Shown one piece after another: positions 30,146 through 63,250 of a DNA stretch of 64,000 nt. A program made the translations under genes and the position numbers. Below the pieces are notes generated by a model. The model did no database searches, was not told the DNA's origin, and worked only from the letters and a program-made list of their open reading frames with translations. This stretch comes from Oasisia sp. SBJ-2009 (Eukaryota; Annelida; Polychaeta; Sabellida; Siboglinidae): assembly GCA_964017155.1 (NCBI GenBank), contig OZ024858.1, positions 27,790,687 through 27,854,686 on the forward strand, in the 5' to 3' direction. Within the stretch, counting starts at the first letter, position 1, and the number at the start of each line of letters is the position of its first letter.

Positions 30146-30449
30146 CCTGGTGATGTCAATGAGCTACCCGAGATTCAGTTATGCAAACACCATATGATTT
30201 CTAGGATGGAGTTCCTGGAAGAAGGACTAACATGGGAAATATGGAGTAGGTGAAAAACAGGTATAATTTTATGTCATATTACAATATTCATTTACATATG
30301 TCATACCTACATGCATGTACTGTAACTTCATGTCATACTATATTACCATTATAATATGATTATAAATCAGTCTTTATGTGTATGTAGTGTTTGATGAATT
30401 AAAAATTATAAGACAAAAATGTATACTTTTTGCAAACGTGTTTTAAGTC

Positions 30450-30758
30450 TTAAGCTGCTTGACGCAGGAAGATATAGTTTTCTTGGCAACATGATGCAGT
30501 GATGTAACATAGGACATTGTTGAGAACACTTGTTCCCACCAGGCCGCCAGCCTTAATTTCCCTCCCACTCATCCCTATACATTTCTGGGAGCTGACCTTG
30601 GGCAGGGTGTTGAATGGTATAAATCTCCCGGTCAACAGCTGTGGAAGCAGGGTGGCTGGGATCATCAGCTCACTGGACCCTACGGGAAGTGACCTTTGGC
30701 AGCAGACCCCAGCTCCAGGACAATGACCAGAAGCAACAGCTGGTTCTAGGGCCATCAA
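30450..30758 (-). other. coding-like open frame, unrecognised
   Basis: A 102-codon frame beginning MMALEPAVASGHCPGAGVCC and containing GRFIPFNTLPKVSSQKC, more GC-rich than its flanks and not made of simple repeats. The plus strand is also open over part of it. It resembles a transposon fragment in composition and isolation, but I cannot name a family. Confidence 0.25.
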
Positions 30759-31223
30759 CCCTGACAGCAGATATAGACAGTGACAGGTAAACGGTGGTTA
30801 AGTTATGGGCCACAACAGCACCGCCTGAAACAGGCCACTCCGTCTCAGGTAGACGGCTACACCTGCAAGGTAGCTGGACATGTGCCAGTGGTCATTAACA
30901 TTCCCCCCTCATGTTATATCACAGGTAATTACTGAACACTTGCAAGGTAGGAGCGTTAAGCGATATCTAACCATAGGTAATATTACTACCGGGATTAAAA
31001 TCCTTAAAAACTGTGAAAAGTGCATCATTAACGGAAACCAGTAATACAGTTGTTGTTCTGATTCCCTGTCATCAGGTGTTATGCTGTTAAAGTTAATTTC
31101 AGTTAATATGAGTTAATTAAAATGAACTTAATAAAAAATAATTGCTATCAAACTCCAACACCATTTGACATGAAATTGAAAATTATGAAGCTTTATTTTA
31201 AAAAAAAAAATTTAAGTAAAAAA

Positions 31224-31552
31224 GTAAAGGCAAGTTCTTATATAGCGCAGTATCCAGTCCTCAGGACAATTCAAAGCACTTTACGCTTTAATTCCCTGAC
31301 AGACCTGTTCAATCAGACACCATCTCGGCTTCTCTGGGAAGCATCCAGCCATATGCTACAATTAATGCACAAAGGCTGCTCGTACACATATCCTCTACTG
31401 TCTATAGCCAGGTACTCATTAATACAGCTGAGTGAACTGGAGCACTGTAGAGTGAAAAAAACTTGCCCAAGGTTTTAACACCGTAGTACAGGATTCGAAC
31501 CCGGGTTCTCGTAGTTGAGAGTCCGAAGCTCTACCCCTGAGCCATTGCGCAA
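31224..31552 (-). mobile_element. tRNA-derived SINE, copy 2
   Basis: Head with A box TGGCTCAGGGGTAGAGC and B box GGTTCGAATCC. The body matches copy 1 (2152-2487) closely. The low-coordinate end runs into an A/T-rich tail. Confidence 0.85.
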
Positions 31553-31636
31553 GTGCAATCTTGACCACCACTTTATACTGGCTGACACCCTCCACTGACC
31601 CCAGCAGTTGGGCAACTGAATCCATGTCCTAGCAAC

Positions 31637-32116
31637 AAATATTGGTAATCTTATACTTAACTGGCATAAATTATTATGGCCTTTTAAAACCGTTTTTTCA
31701 CCTTATATCGATGTGTATCGATATTGATGGTGTTAAAATAAAGTTTTATTTATTATTTATGTATGTGTTCGCAATGAGATTCTACATAACTTCCGGTACA
31801 AAAATGTCAGATTAAACAATTTTTATTTATGTTTTAGAACAATTTAAACACGGCGAGTCGAAAGAAATCGCCTCTGCGGTTCTGGTGCCTCTGGGAGGCG
31901 CCTACAGCTCGCGCCATATTTGCAGCGGTGACATCGCGTTGTTTACTTCGACTCGGCGTGTTTAAATTGTTCTAAAACACAAATTAAAATTGTTTAATCT
32001 GACTTCTATGTACCAGAAGTGATGTAGAATCACATTGCAAACACATACACATCGATACAAGGTGAAAAACGCCATAATAATTTAGGCCAGTTAAGTATAA
32101 GATTACCCAAATATTT
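31637..32116. mobile_element. 480 bp foldback element with long inverted arms
   Basis: The left arm, from AAATATTGGTAATCTTATAC to CACGGCGAGTCGAA, is repeated inverted from about 31944 to 32116 (CTTCGACTCGGCGTG to GATTACCCAAATATTT). The left arm has an extra AT-rich block of about 44 bases near 31715-31760. An 80 bp GC-rich centre (31865-31943) forms the loop. Confidence 0.8.
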
Positions 32117-33473
32117 CCATGAGGCCACCATCCTCTAGGTCCATCAACAGCTGTTATCTCACAACCAAACGCTGGAGATAAGCAGACTTTTAGAAGATTA
32201 ACATTTCCTGCCCGTCTGAGTGGGCTGCAGGCATGGAAGGAATGGTTGTAGACAGATGTAACAGACAGGACTCAGCTGACATTTACACAAGTATGTTGGT
32301 GATTACTTGAATCTGTGTTTCTCATTCAACACATGTTTGAATTCAACGAACACATCCGCCCCAGGAACTTGCTGCCTCGTGGTGCGACAGAAAACAAAAC
32401 TTGGCCTCCGATCAAATCTAATTTTATTTCGTAACAACAACAAGAATACATTATACATGTACATGAGAAATAAAAACAAAAAAGTATTGTTACGTGGTGG
32501 TCACATGGCACACAATGTGCCGTCTCCCTGTGACCCCAAAGCATAAACTTATAAAGTACAGATACATATATAATTACAGACGTAGACTCACGAAATCGCT
32601 GTTCTCAACATAATTTATTTGACAATATAATTTATTGGACAACGGACTGGGGAATCTTTAAAAAAAATTGATAATCTTTTGTAAATCAAACAGTTTGTCT
32701 TTTTTAAATAAACGATTTTAGTTACACTGTACATATCAGGGATTTAGGCAATGCACATGGTTAAGGTAGCTAGATAGATAGTGTTTAGATATCACAGATT
32801 TGAATTTATGTCGGGATTTGAGATTTTGAATCTTATAATCAAGGTTATTCCATAGTTTTGTAAAATGATGTAACTTAGAAGAAAAATGTGTCAATGCAGT
32901 ATTCCCATGACGCATACGTCTGACCCAAGCCATGACATTCAGCCTCTTTCCCAGTCAAGGTCACAGCTTGCAATCTCGCTTGGTCGCTTATCATTACATA
33001 CAGGGTCTGGAAAAAAGACCACAAGCCCAGATGGCATCGGTTGCCATGGTTTCATGTTATTGTTTAATAGCTACATATCTTGCCTTCTGGGATGCACTGA
33101 ATGACCTAGTGTTTCCTGGGTTCAGGGAAGATGTCAAACACGCATGACTGCATGAGTCCATGTAAGTTATCTACAACTACATACCACAGTATATACGTCT
33201 TCACACAATCTGTGAAAAAGATCTGTTCTTATATACATGGTCCCTCAAAGCACTTTTCCCGTCATAGGCTACGCAGGTCGATCTTTAGATCACTGTCTCG
33301 ACGTCACTGGAAGCTTATATCCATCATTCTTGGTGTTCATTTATAGACTTCTGTCGACTGGGTATGTTGGAGGGAAACAAAACTGCCAAGAAAATTAAAA
33401 TGAAAAAAGGAGAATTAGAACCCACATTCCCTGTTCAAATTGCAACCCGAACACACTCCCTTTCGTCTTCATC
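32117..33473. other. intergenic, no gene seen
   Basis: Unique sequence with short frames that match nothing I recognise. Confidence 0.55.
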
Positions 33474-33770
33474 CTCCCACCTGTGCTTCCCCACTCCCTT
33501 TTCTGTTCCTCTTTCCCTGTCTCTGTCCCTCCTCTTTCCCTCTCTCTCTCTTCTTCATCCTCTCTCTCCCTCAAAGTCTCTCTCTACATGCCAATTGATC
33601 ACACTGATATAGATGTCTGTGCTCACAAGTCATACCTTCAGGCTATGCACCTTCACTGTTTACAAAGCATCACTTTTTTGCAGCTAACGTACAGTCTCCC
33701 GCAAGGTTCTGTTCTCGGACGTATATATATACTGCACTCTGCAAACAAGCTGCTATTAACAGAACAAAAC
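33474..33770 (+). pseudogene. LINE reverse-transcriptase relic, copy 2
   Basis: Near-duplicate of 14940-15235, including QLTYSLPQGSVLG and the same deletion junction followed by LHSANKLLLTEQ. It has an added GTATATATATAC stretch at the junction. Confidence 0.65.
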
Positions 33771-34128
33771 TGCCAAGAAAATTCAAATGAAAACAGGAGA
33801 TTTAGAACCCACATTCCCAGTTCTAATTGCAACACGACCACACTCCTAAGCATAGCTGTACATGGTTAGTTTGCCTTCAGCGAAACAGGGAAATGCCTAT
33901 AAGTGAATAAAAATAACAAAGAAGTTTAATAAGAACGACAAACAGATCGTTTCATGGACACATGTGTGGATGTGATTCCCCACGAGACAGCAGCTACACC
34001 CTCATTTTCATCCTAGGGCGATTTCCGAGGGAGGGTAATTTCTTTCAGGTCATCGGGTAATTTCTTTCAGGTCATCATTTGTGTGACAGTGATCCATATA
34101 ATTGACCAATCATTGTTGCTTCTGTATA

Positions 34129-34412
34129 CAGGGTTTTATGCAGGATAATATTTTTGCCAGTCACGTAGTTTTGGTGGGCACATCGTGGATGTTAATCCAC
34201 ACACATACAAGTCACTTATGACCTGAAATAAACTACAAAAATTCATTTTCAAAGCATAACTGACAATACAGTATTTATGATTTTTGAAGACCTTTTTTTG
34301 CTCCTTCTTTGCTACTCTCCCACGTCTCACCCAGTGCATGGTATTTCTACCCATCCACAGTGGGTTTTACCCGTCCAAATGACGGGTGGATGGGTCTCTG
34401 CATAAAGCTACG
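34129..34412 (+). mobile_element. hAT-type MITE, copy 2
   Basis: Ends CAGGGTTTTATGCAGGA and, inverted, CGTAGCTTTATGCAGAG. Flanks TCTGTATA and CCTGTGTA agree at six of eight positions, as for an aged 8 bp target duplication. Confidence 0.7.
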
Positions 34413-34710
34413 CCTGTGTATTTTATAAATCTTCATAATCACACAGGACGTGTTTACATCAGTCTCAGTGTTACATAAGATGTATCCGAATGGCGTCAAC
34501 ATGGCAACTATTCACCTTGGCATTCCAGGTGATGTTTATTGCAGTGGGATCTACACAGATTAGACAGGGCCAGTTGTAACAGCTGGCGTTGCTGGATATG
34601 CAGCCACATCTACGGTGAGTCATCAGAGGCATGCATGCATGTATGCGTGCACATGTGCATAGTCACCCTACGGATTGATATTGGCTAACGTTACACCTAG
34701 AACTGGTCAC

Positions 34711-35019
34711 CAGGGCTTTATGCAGGACCAAATTATTGTCAGTCACACATGTTTTGGTGGATATTAACTGTTAAGGCGGTTTACAAACTTTAAACGTGTC
34801 TGATGACCTAAAATGAACTACAAACACACATGTGACACCCATTTACACTCACTTTTTGAGGCATAACTGACAATATCTATGGTTTTAGAAGACCTTTTTT
34901 CTTTCCTTCATTTACCTGTCCACCACCACCCATGCATCCTCCCATATTTCTACCTGTCCACGACGGTTTTTACCCATCCAAATGACGGGTGGACGGGTCT
35001 CTGCATATATAAAGCTATG
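34711..35019 (+). mobile_element. hAT-type MITE, copy 3
   Basis: Starts CAGGGCTTTATGCAGGACC and ends CTCTGCATATATAAAGCTATG. Flanked by CTGGTCAC and CTGATCAC, an 8 bp target duplication with one mismatch. Confidence 0.82.
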
Positions 35020-36060
35020 CTGATCACCACAGCAACAACAGTTTATCTTTCAACTTCCTTACCTACTAAGCATCCAACCGCAGTCTGAGCCTCCCACCAG
35101 CCGCCCAGTGATGGGGAAAAACCACTGACCTGGGAAAAACACATTGCATCTGACAATAACCCAACATGCCCCGGATCTTATGTAAATCAACACTCACAAT
35201 TCATACAAGTTTCACAACTCTCTCAACACCTATCAAATTTTGGCGATGGCGATGGATCACACTTACACTCACAGCAGCAGTGGCAGAGTTTACAAAAACC
35301 GACCCACATACATCAATCTAAGGGCTAGATTGGGGAGTAGTGTGATAAAACAAGGCCCTAGCTGTTCCTAATCTCCCTGCATTAGCCCGGGCCATAATAT
35401 GCCCACTTCAGAACCATTTAGCAGGGTAAATACAAGGGCACAGTCACAGAGTGTGCAGTACGTGCATTCGAGAACCAGGGGCAAGTCCTTGCCACAGGGA
35501 AATAGCGGCCCGGAGAAACTGGTGTTATTTTTAACAAGTTATATCTACCTTAATCAGTGGCTATATTTCCACAGGTCAATGTGGGTTCAAGGTTGTTTTC
35601 CTCCAGGAAACAGCCCTAGGATAAATTTCCCATATCAGGGACAGCTTGACAACACTATCGGGGTAAACTAGACTATTTCTAGTTTGGGGGCCAGCTGCTT
35701 TGGAAGAGTGGGAACATTATGACCGCAGCCTTTCCAAGAAAATAACATTGTCCATACAACTGGAATTTTATGTTTTCAACAAGGTTTTTCTCGTAAACTA
35801 CTGGAGTAATATTCTAAGCTGTATAGTTGCAAATGGTAGTTTTATTAATAAATGCATAATAAATGCATATACCCAAATAATTGCCTCTAAGCATATTTTT
35901 TTATTTTCTTTTTACCTCTATTGCTGATATAAAAAAATATACTGTTTTACAGTATCCTTGACTGTTAATAAACATCCAACAGGGCTGAAGTCTCCTAAAT
36001 TGACCAAGAAGTGATTATTTTACAACAAATCATACCAGTAGACTGGCTTCCTTTTTCTAT
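35020..36060. other. intergenic, no gene seen
   Basis: No recognisable gene, element border or array. Confidence 0.55.
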
Positions 36061-36117
36061 CTCCATTTGCACTCCACCGAGGTTCAGCATGATGTAATCT
36101 TGCCATCACTCAGTCTG

Positions 36118-36178
36118 CCTGTGTGTGTACGTGCATGTGTGTGTGTGTGTCTGTGTGTGTGCATGCATGCGCGCATCT

Positions 36179-36209
<31 letters not shown>

Positions 36210-36300
36210 CATGCATGCATGTGTGTGTGCATGCGTGCGCATGCACGTCTGTGTCTCTGTGTGTGCGTGTGTGTGCATGTGTGTGTGTGCGTGTCTGCGT

Positions 36301-36360
<60 letters not shown>
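36118..36360. repeat. (GT)n / GTGC-rich tract
   Basis: TGTGTGTG with ATGCATGC and GTGCGC interruptions, then pure (GT)n at 36300-36358. Prone to Z-DNA. Confidence 0.95.
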
Positions 36361-36361
36361 T

Positions 36362-37645
36362 GTCTCCCCTCTCCCTCCTTCTCCCCCACCCTCCCTCCCC
36401 CACCCTCCCCCTCTCCCCACCCCCCTCGCTCCCCCCACCCTCCCCCCTCTCCCCCACCCTCCCTCTCCCCCACCCTCCCTCTCCCCCCACCCTCCCTCTC
36501 CCCCACCCTCCCTCCCCACCCTCCCTCCCACCTCCCTCTCCCTACCCCCTCCCTCTCCCCACCCCTCTCCCCCACCCTCCCTCTCCCCCACCCTCCCTCT
36601 CCCCACCCTCCCTCTCCCCACCCATCCCTCTCCCCACCCTCCCTCTCCCCCACCCTCCCTCTCCCCCACCCTCCCTCTCCCCCACCCTCCCTCTCCCCCA
36701 CCCTCCCTCTCCCCCACCCTCCCTCTCCCCCACCCTCCCTCTCCCCCACCCTCCCTCTCCCCCACCCTCCCTCTCCCCACCCTCCCTCTCCCCCACCCTC
36801 CCTCTCCCACACCCTCCCTCTCCCCCACCCTCCCTCTCCCCCACCCTCCCTCTCCCCCACCCTCCCTCTCCCCACCCTCCCTCTCCCCCACCCTCCCTCT
36901 CCCCACCCTCCCTCTCCCCCACCCTCCCTCTCCCCACCCTCCCTCTCCCCCACCCTCCCTCTCCCACACCCTCCCTCTCCCCCACCCTCCCTCTCCCCCA
37001 CCCTCCCTCTCCCCCACCCTCCCTCTGCCCCACCCTCCCTCTCCCACACCCTCCCTCTCCCCACCCTCCCTCTCCCCACCCTCCCTCTCCCCCACCCTCC
37101 CTCTCCCCCACCCTCCCTCTCCCCCACCCTCCCTCTCCCCCACCCTCCCTCTCCCCCACCCTCCCTCTCCCCCACCCTCCCTCTCCCCACCCTCCCTCTC
37201 CCCACCCTCCCTCTCCCCACCCTCCCTCTCCCCCACCCTCCCTCTCCCCCACCCTCCCTCTCCCCACCCTCCCTCTCCCCACCCTCCCTCTCCCCCACCC
37301 TCCCTCTCCCCCACCCTCCCTCTCCCCCACCCTCCCTCTCCCACACCCTCCCTCTCCTCCACCCTCCCTCTCCCACACCCTCCCTCTCCCCACCCTCCCT
37401 CTCCCCCACCCTCCCTCTCCCACACCCTCCCTCTCCCCACCCTCCCTCTGCCCCACCCTCCCTCTCCCCCACCCTCCCTCTCCCCCACCCTCCCTCTCCC
37501 CCACCCTCCCTCTGCCCCACCCTCCCTCTCCCCCACCCTCCCTCTCCCCCACCCTCCCTCTCCCCCACCCTCCCTCTCCCCCACCCTCCCTCTCCCCCAC
37601 CGTCCCTCTCCCCACCCTCCCTCTCCCACACCCTCCCTCTCTCTC
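36362..37645. repeat. 16-17 bp C/T minisatellite (about 75 units)
   Basis: The unit is CCCTCCCTCTCCCCCAC (17 bp), with a 16 bp form lacking one C and ACAC or TGCC variants. The plus strand is almost pure pyrimidine; the minus strand has G-runs of 5, 3 and 3 per unit. All the long proline/serine and glycine/arginine/glutamate frames here are artefacts of the repeat. Confidence 0.95.
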
Positions 37646-39470
37646 TCTCTCTTTATCTTGTCAATCAACAAATATTACATCAGATGTCCCCAAATGATTT
37701 CGTTTAGGCTTTGGACCCATCACAGAAAACACATTCTGTATCACTTTCAAAGCTATCTCAACTCAACAAGAATTACGCACAAAGTTAACAAATCTACCAT
37801 CAATTATGCTATCACCATGGAAACATTCTCACTGTACAGCATTTCTGTGCCAAGAAGGATCTGGATGAATTTATCACCTGAACGAATGTGAACACAGACC
37901 ACACCTACTCAAGCAGCCAATCAAGGTAAACAAACCCATGTGAAAGTATCCAGGAATGTTTTATGACTTTATTATTAGGCCACAGTTGACTCCCTCTGTT
38001 TTCCACAGATGTCGTCTATAAACATAAAGCTGTTGGATGGCTTACTTGAACCTAGCATACAGTAACTATAACTCAGACCAATAGGCGCCAGCAGTGCTTA
38101 GGTACGTGTATCTAAACGCACACATAAACAACGCCCGCAATCAGTTTTTATCCGCAACAACATTCACAGGTTCCTGTAGTGTTTTCAGGTGGGATAAAAT
38201 ATCCAGTTATGGCAAAACCTGATTTTTGCCCAGGAGAAACATCTGAATTCAATTTTATAATTGCTACATTTATTTGTAATTATAGGTAATTATTTGTAAT
38301 TATAGATAATTATGGGCTAGAAGAACAGTATAGAAAATAAATAAAAGTCACAACATATTTTATTTGGTGACTGAGCACAACAAAGTTTGATGCATTATTT
38401 TTGAAAAGATGAATACTCTGAAGACATTCTGCCAGTCATATATTATATAATTTTTAATTAACAACTTGGTAAGTAACATTTTGTTAAAGTGACAATCTGG
38501 TTGCTGTTTGTAATGTTTAGGATCAGTTGACTATATTTCACATAACAACATCAAATACAATATTCCAAATAACTTTATCCACTTAAGCTCATGACTTTTT
38601 CCTGTGTTATTCCTGATTTCTTTCCTATAACTGGTTTCTAGGTCACACTGAGTCATCTCTAGCAACTGACATGAACTGCGTGTGATAACTCCGTGTCAAT
38701 GCCCAACTTGTTTCAGACACAACGTAAGGGAAATGAAGACAACTGACATAGGCCTCGCCTGCAGAGCAGATAATCTTGTTTGACAGTTGCTAGTAAATCA
38801 TGGGTAAACATAAGACGTCTTAACTGCAGTGCCAGGGTGTAGCATTTCTAGTCTATGTGTGTAAGTCAAACTATCTCTTATTGTGACCGTGTGTAGGGCA
38901 ACTGTGAAGTCACTCATGTACATTTTTGGGAAGAAAAGATGTCTTCTATATAGTCCTCATTATCAGAAACACTTTATAAAATATTTAACAGAGTTTGCTG
39001 TCATTATGCTTCCATCCCTTTATATGTGGTCACAGTACATCTTATTTCATTGCATGTCAGTGTCACAGAGCAAGAGATGATGACAAACACGAGATATCTC
39101 AAACAGGGATGAATTCAGCTGTGAGTGATGATCTAAAATTACACGGTGTTCTTAAATATGTAGGATGATCTCAAATATGTAGCATGATCTTAAGTATAAA
39201 GGATGACCTCAAAACACTGATATATTAGCAATGCATAAAGTGGTCCATGGAAGGGCTGGTGGGGGTAACTGCAGTTAGCTTAGCGCTGTAATGTATTTTT
39301 GGCAAATGTATGATTTGTTTTCTGGCTATGTCATAAGAGTGCCTGACCTAGAGTGTACAGGTAGTTTTATGTTCGAGTGCTGGAAGAGTTGAACGGGACG
39401 TTGCACACAGGTAAATGTAATCAGTGTTACTTAAGGCAGACTATACGGTTAAATAGAATCACATTGATGT
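37646..39470. other. intergenic, no gene seen
   Basis: Unique AT-rich sequence. No exon or element border was recognised. Confidence 0.55.
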
Positions 39471-39475
39471 ATTGC

Positions 39476-39606
39476 AGTGTGGTGTGGTGTGGTGTGGTGT
39501 GGTGTGGTGTGGTGTGGTGTGGTGTGGTGTGGTGTGGTGTGGTGTGGTGTGGTGTGGTGTGGTGTGGTGTGGTGTGGTGTGGTGTGGTGTGGTGTGGTGT
39601 GGTGTA
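39476..39606. repeat. (GGTGT)n pentanucleotide repeat, about 26 units
   Basis: Pure G/T on the plus strand. It lies about 400 bases downstream of the NDUFB10 stop codon and may fall within or just past the 3' untranslated region. Confidence 0.95.
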
Positions 39607-40018
39607 GTGTTACTGTTACAATACAACAATGCACAAATGCATTTTAAACAATACCAAATGAAATATAAATGCTGCAATAAAAAATTCAATATCTAAATAA
39701 CATGCACGTTTTGTGCTGCATGGATTACCCACAACCCTCTGCCTGGCAGGAAAAAACAAACAACATGCGACTTGTGATTTCCCTACATATTTAATGATGT
39801 CCAACACATGCCAGCAGAGTACACTTGTTATTCCCAACGACGGAGCAGGCCACCAACAGATGTCACTGACACAACAAGGTCAAGGCCGGCCAATCACGAC
39901 CACTGAGTTCGGTCTACGAGTCTGACATGACACCAACGCAGCTCATTGTCAACGCCTTAAGTAAGGTAAGAGCGAAAATCGTCTACTTGTGTCCCACGAG
40001 ACGCCCCAAGTGTGTGCC

Positions 40019-60012
<19,994 letters not shown>

Positions 60013-60066
60013 GTTTGTGAAATTGTTCAAATCAAAGAACACAACACAACCCTGGTCTGCGCCGAG
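60013..60066. promoter_or_regulatory. probable NDUFB10 promoter/5' leader, possibly bidirectional
   Basis: Short GC-richer segment between two opposing ATG codons (60012 minus, 60067 plus). No TATA box is evident. Confidence 0.35.
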
Positions 60067-60092
60067 ATGGAGGCGACCTTCACCGGTTTACG
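60067..60092 (+). CDS. possible divergent first coding exon (MEATFTGL)
   Basis: An ATG in a good context (GCCGAG before it, G after it) is followed by eight codons, two further bases and a GTATGT donor-like site. It starts 55 bases from the NDUFB10 start codon on the opposite strand, an arrangement typical of bidirectional promoters. No second exon was recognised on the plus strand, so this could equally be NDUFB10 5' leader. Confidence 0.2.
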
Positions 60093-60099
60093 GTATGTC

Positions 60100-62390
60100 G
60101 TAATAAATACAACTTTATTAATATGAGAAAGTTTCCCAGAAAATCCAATAGAAATGCAACATTAATGAGGCATTTACTTCATTAAAAGGACGAAATAAAT
60201 GGAATATTAATGTTTTCTAGTAACTAGAATGTCGTAAAATTTTACCCTGTTCGAGCACTGGTGTAGACTGACTACCGTATATGCCTTACTTTGCGACTTG
60301 AATTGAAAGCAACGAAACTATTCAGTTACGCTGATATGGTCCATGCGGAAGTTTTGAGTTCTTCTTATATGGCCTGTCCATCTTCACTCTGCTTATTATC
60401 CATCAATATACCATTGCTATCATACAGCCAGTGTTGATTGTATCACTGACAATTCGGCATTGTTCAACGGCATGGGAGAATAATAGCTCGGAGTAGCAAC
60501 CGTGGGCCAAATTTGCATGGATTCTACATCGACATCCATTGCATGGGTTAATTTCCAACATAGCAAGTGCTCCGCAGTTTCTTGCGAGGTTCAATAGTTG
60601 TTGTCGTGGGGCCAATGTTGAATGGGTGTTTCATTATTTTTCAATAACTTGGGATGCCGTCATTGGCCCAGCGTTATTTGTACGATATCATGCAGTCACT
60701 GCTTTGGCGACACCCACTGATCAGATACCTACCTAGGATTCCGTATACGTGAGGTGAAAAATGCAAATAATTTTCCTTGTGGGGGCACAATCTATTATTA
60801 GAGAAAAAAGAAAACATTTCTAAATAATTAAGGGCATGGTCCAGTATACTTTAGTTTTTACTTCAAATACGCCATTGCTATCTGGAGATAATGAGACTTA
60901 GGTTTGGGTATAGGGCATAGATATAAATAGAACACGCCAGTAGAACAAGATCGCTTGGCCGCTATCAGTTAACACATGATACTTTGAAGTCAACATGGGC
61001 TGGTGACAGCCATGCTATTGCCAGGCAGAGAACCACTGCAGTCCCTGTATGTACAATGTACAATGTACATAGGACTGCACTGAGTTTTCTATATAATTAT
61101 CACGTTATTTGACATCAGTTAGCCAGTGTTGTTTAATGGGTACAATGTGTTCAAACAGTTGCCTCACTAATATGCCTGTCTGAAACAAATCAACAGGCTT
61201 ACAGTGTCTCACTGTGTGAGGGATGAGTACAGCTAAGTACTATTTATTTTTTTATTCTACCAGATCCACAATTGTTGTGGTGTTTTACAAAAAAAACTCA
61301 TTTAAAAATCAACCAACTGAAGTCCGTCCTCAAATTTCACAGATTAAGAAACATACCATGCAACGTGGATGAGAGAATAGGGAAAACAACAACAAAACAT
61401 AGCTGCCAACATTACTAACAACAACCGTAGTAGAAATGGGACAAACGTAGAAAAGTAGTAATGTTAAGATAGTCAACTAACTAATTATACGGTGTCAGTA
61501 ATAATAACAATAAATAAATAAAATTAGGCAAACTACAACAAAATAGCAGGGATGTCATAGTAACAGGTTTCCTTAAAATGACCACAGTTTCCCTTTCATG
61601 TCCCCCTAAACAGCATTAGTTTGTTAATTTCATGTATTCTTGTTGGTCAATTTGCATATGACTGTACTTTTTTTTAAACTATTAATTTCCTAAATTAATG
61701 GCAGTGGAACATAAATACGTTCGCAAGGACTATTAGTATAACCTAAGCTATATATTGTATAACCAGTGGAAAGAGACTCCGGATCCTGTTTTCTGTCGGT
61801 CGGTACAGTTGTACGCTTCACAGAAAATAACCATACTTGCTACTTCACAATGACTGTTGTAGCCAGCATGTCCCCAAATGGATTAACGTTGCTCACATCA
61901 GTGTCAACCACCGAATTGTCCAGTGTTTGGGTTCTATATAATCCGGGTCACAGTACTTCCCCTAATGACTAAGCTGGAGGCTACAGCCTATCCCACTGGA
62001 TCAGTATTCACATTGCCAAGGAACCACAGTGACAAATAATTAGATCCCTACCCCAACACAGTGAACCAACTCAAAACATTTAACAGCTGGCCTTGCTGGC
62101 CTACTTCAGAAATTAATATCTAGGCCTAGGGCTAAGGGCACAACGACACATATTCAAGTTACAAATTTCGTCTTAGCAGACTTTTTTTTACATTTATTAC
62201 GTTGTTCAACAGTTCTATTCTATATATCCTGCCAGTGAGTACAGCACTTTCTGCCGTGCAAGTAGATGGCAGCCAGTGGCCCACAGCGGCTTCAGTGCAG
62301 CCGGCCAGCTTGTCACTCTAGTCTATAGGGGAAAGATTAATGATCTAACTCTGTAGTTTAGGGGATAGCGGGTGGCTTACACCCAGCAAA
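60100..62390. other. upstream of NDUFB10, no proven gene
   Basis: Contains cysteine-rich minus-strand and plus-strand frames at 60403-60736 that match nothing I recognise. The rest is AT-rich unique sequence. Confidence 0.4.
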
Positions 62391-62394
62391 CAAA

Positions 62395-62790
62395 ATTACG
62401 TTGTAATGACGTTGCCGCGACGGCACGTTTTGGTTACTATGACGTTGCGAAGTGACGTCGCTACGACGTCATTCTGTAGACACCAAATGACGGTGCGGCG
62501 ACGTTGCGAAATGACGTTGTGAAATGACCTTTCCACGACTAAAACGCAACCTATTGGTGACCTTCCAGCAACCATTACGCAACCTATAGATGACCTTCCC
62601 ACAACCTATATATGACCTTCAAACAACCTTGTTGGACCCTTCCAGCAACCAGTTTACAACCTATATGTGACATTCCCAAAACCATATTGGACCCTTCCAA
62701 CAACCATTACGCAACCCATAGGTGACCTTCACACAACCTTTTGGGGACCTTCCAGCAACCATTACATAACCTTCTCTGCATCTTCCAACA
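62395..62790. repeat. degenerate tandem repeat of ACGTTG / GACCTTCCA-CAACC motifs
   Basis: A first part rich in ATGACGTTGCGAA grades into units of about 35 bp containing GACCTTCCAGCAACCATTAC. Spacing is irregular and units are diverged, so the array is old. Confidence 0.75.
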
Positions 62791-63164
62791 ACTTTTGCAT
62801 GAGCACCCAGCGTCTATTTCCGACATCAATAACATGAAACATTCAGTGTGGACACTTGCGATGGCATGTGCAAAGATGAGAAGAGAACAACGTCGCCCGC
62901 ATAGTCATGAACTTGGTGTTACCACGTGTCAGACGACGGGGACGTCAAAGGTCAAGGAAGACATGGAAAACAGATCAGAGTGGATACGAGGGAGGTAGTG
63001 GTCACTGTGGATATAGCTCTAGATCGTCTAGAGAAGGAGTAGCCTGACCCTTGGAAATAGGGATAAAGGCCTTCAAGGAGAACAAAGTGAGCGTGCACCC
63101 GACACCATTTAAAGACACAATGCAACGCATATTTGCGTACGTCGCTATGCGAATTTTGTCATAA

Positions 63165-63250
63165 TGGCGGAATACGTTGTAACTTTTAGGCGGAATACGT
63201 CATAAAGGCGGACTACGTCATAAATATGCGGAATACGTCATAATGTCGGA
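63165..63250. repeat. short tandem of GCGGAATACGTCATAA
   Basis: Four or five imperfect units of about 17-22 bp. Confidence 0.75.

Noticed and set aside
36067..37891. Proline/serine and glycine/arginine/glutamate proteins of 350-588 residues
   Set aside because: All are translations of the C/T minisatellite in every frame, with no independent coding sequence.
39377..39607. Cysteine/glycine-valine-tryptophan ORF (GVVWC repeats) and its histidine/threonine mirror
   Set aside because: Translation of the (GGTGT)n tract.
60403..60736. Cysteine-rich frame (PCNGCRCRIHANL) as a possible zinc-finger exon
   Set aside because: No recognised zinc-finger spacing, and the opposite strand is equally open. 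No splice partners were found.
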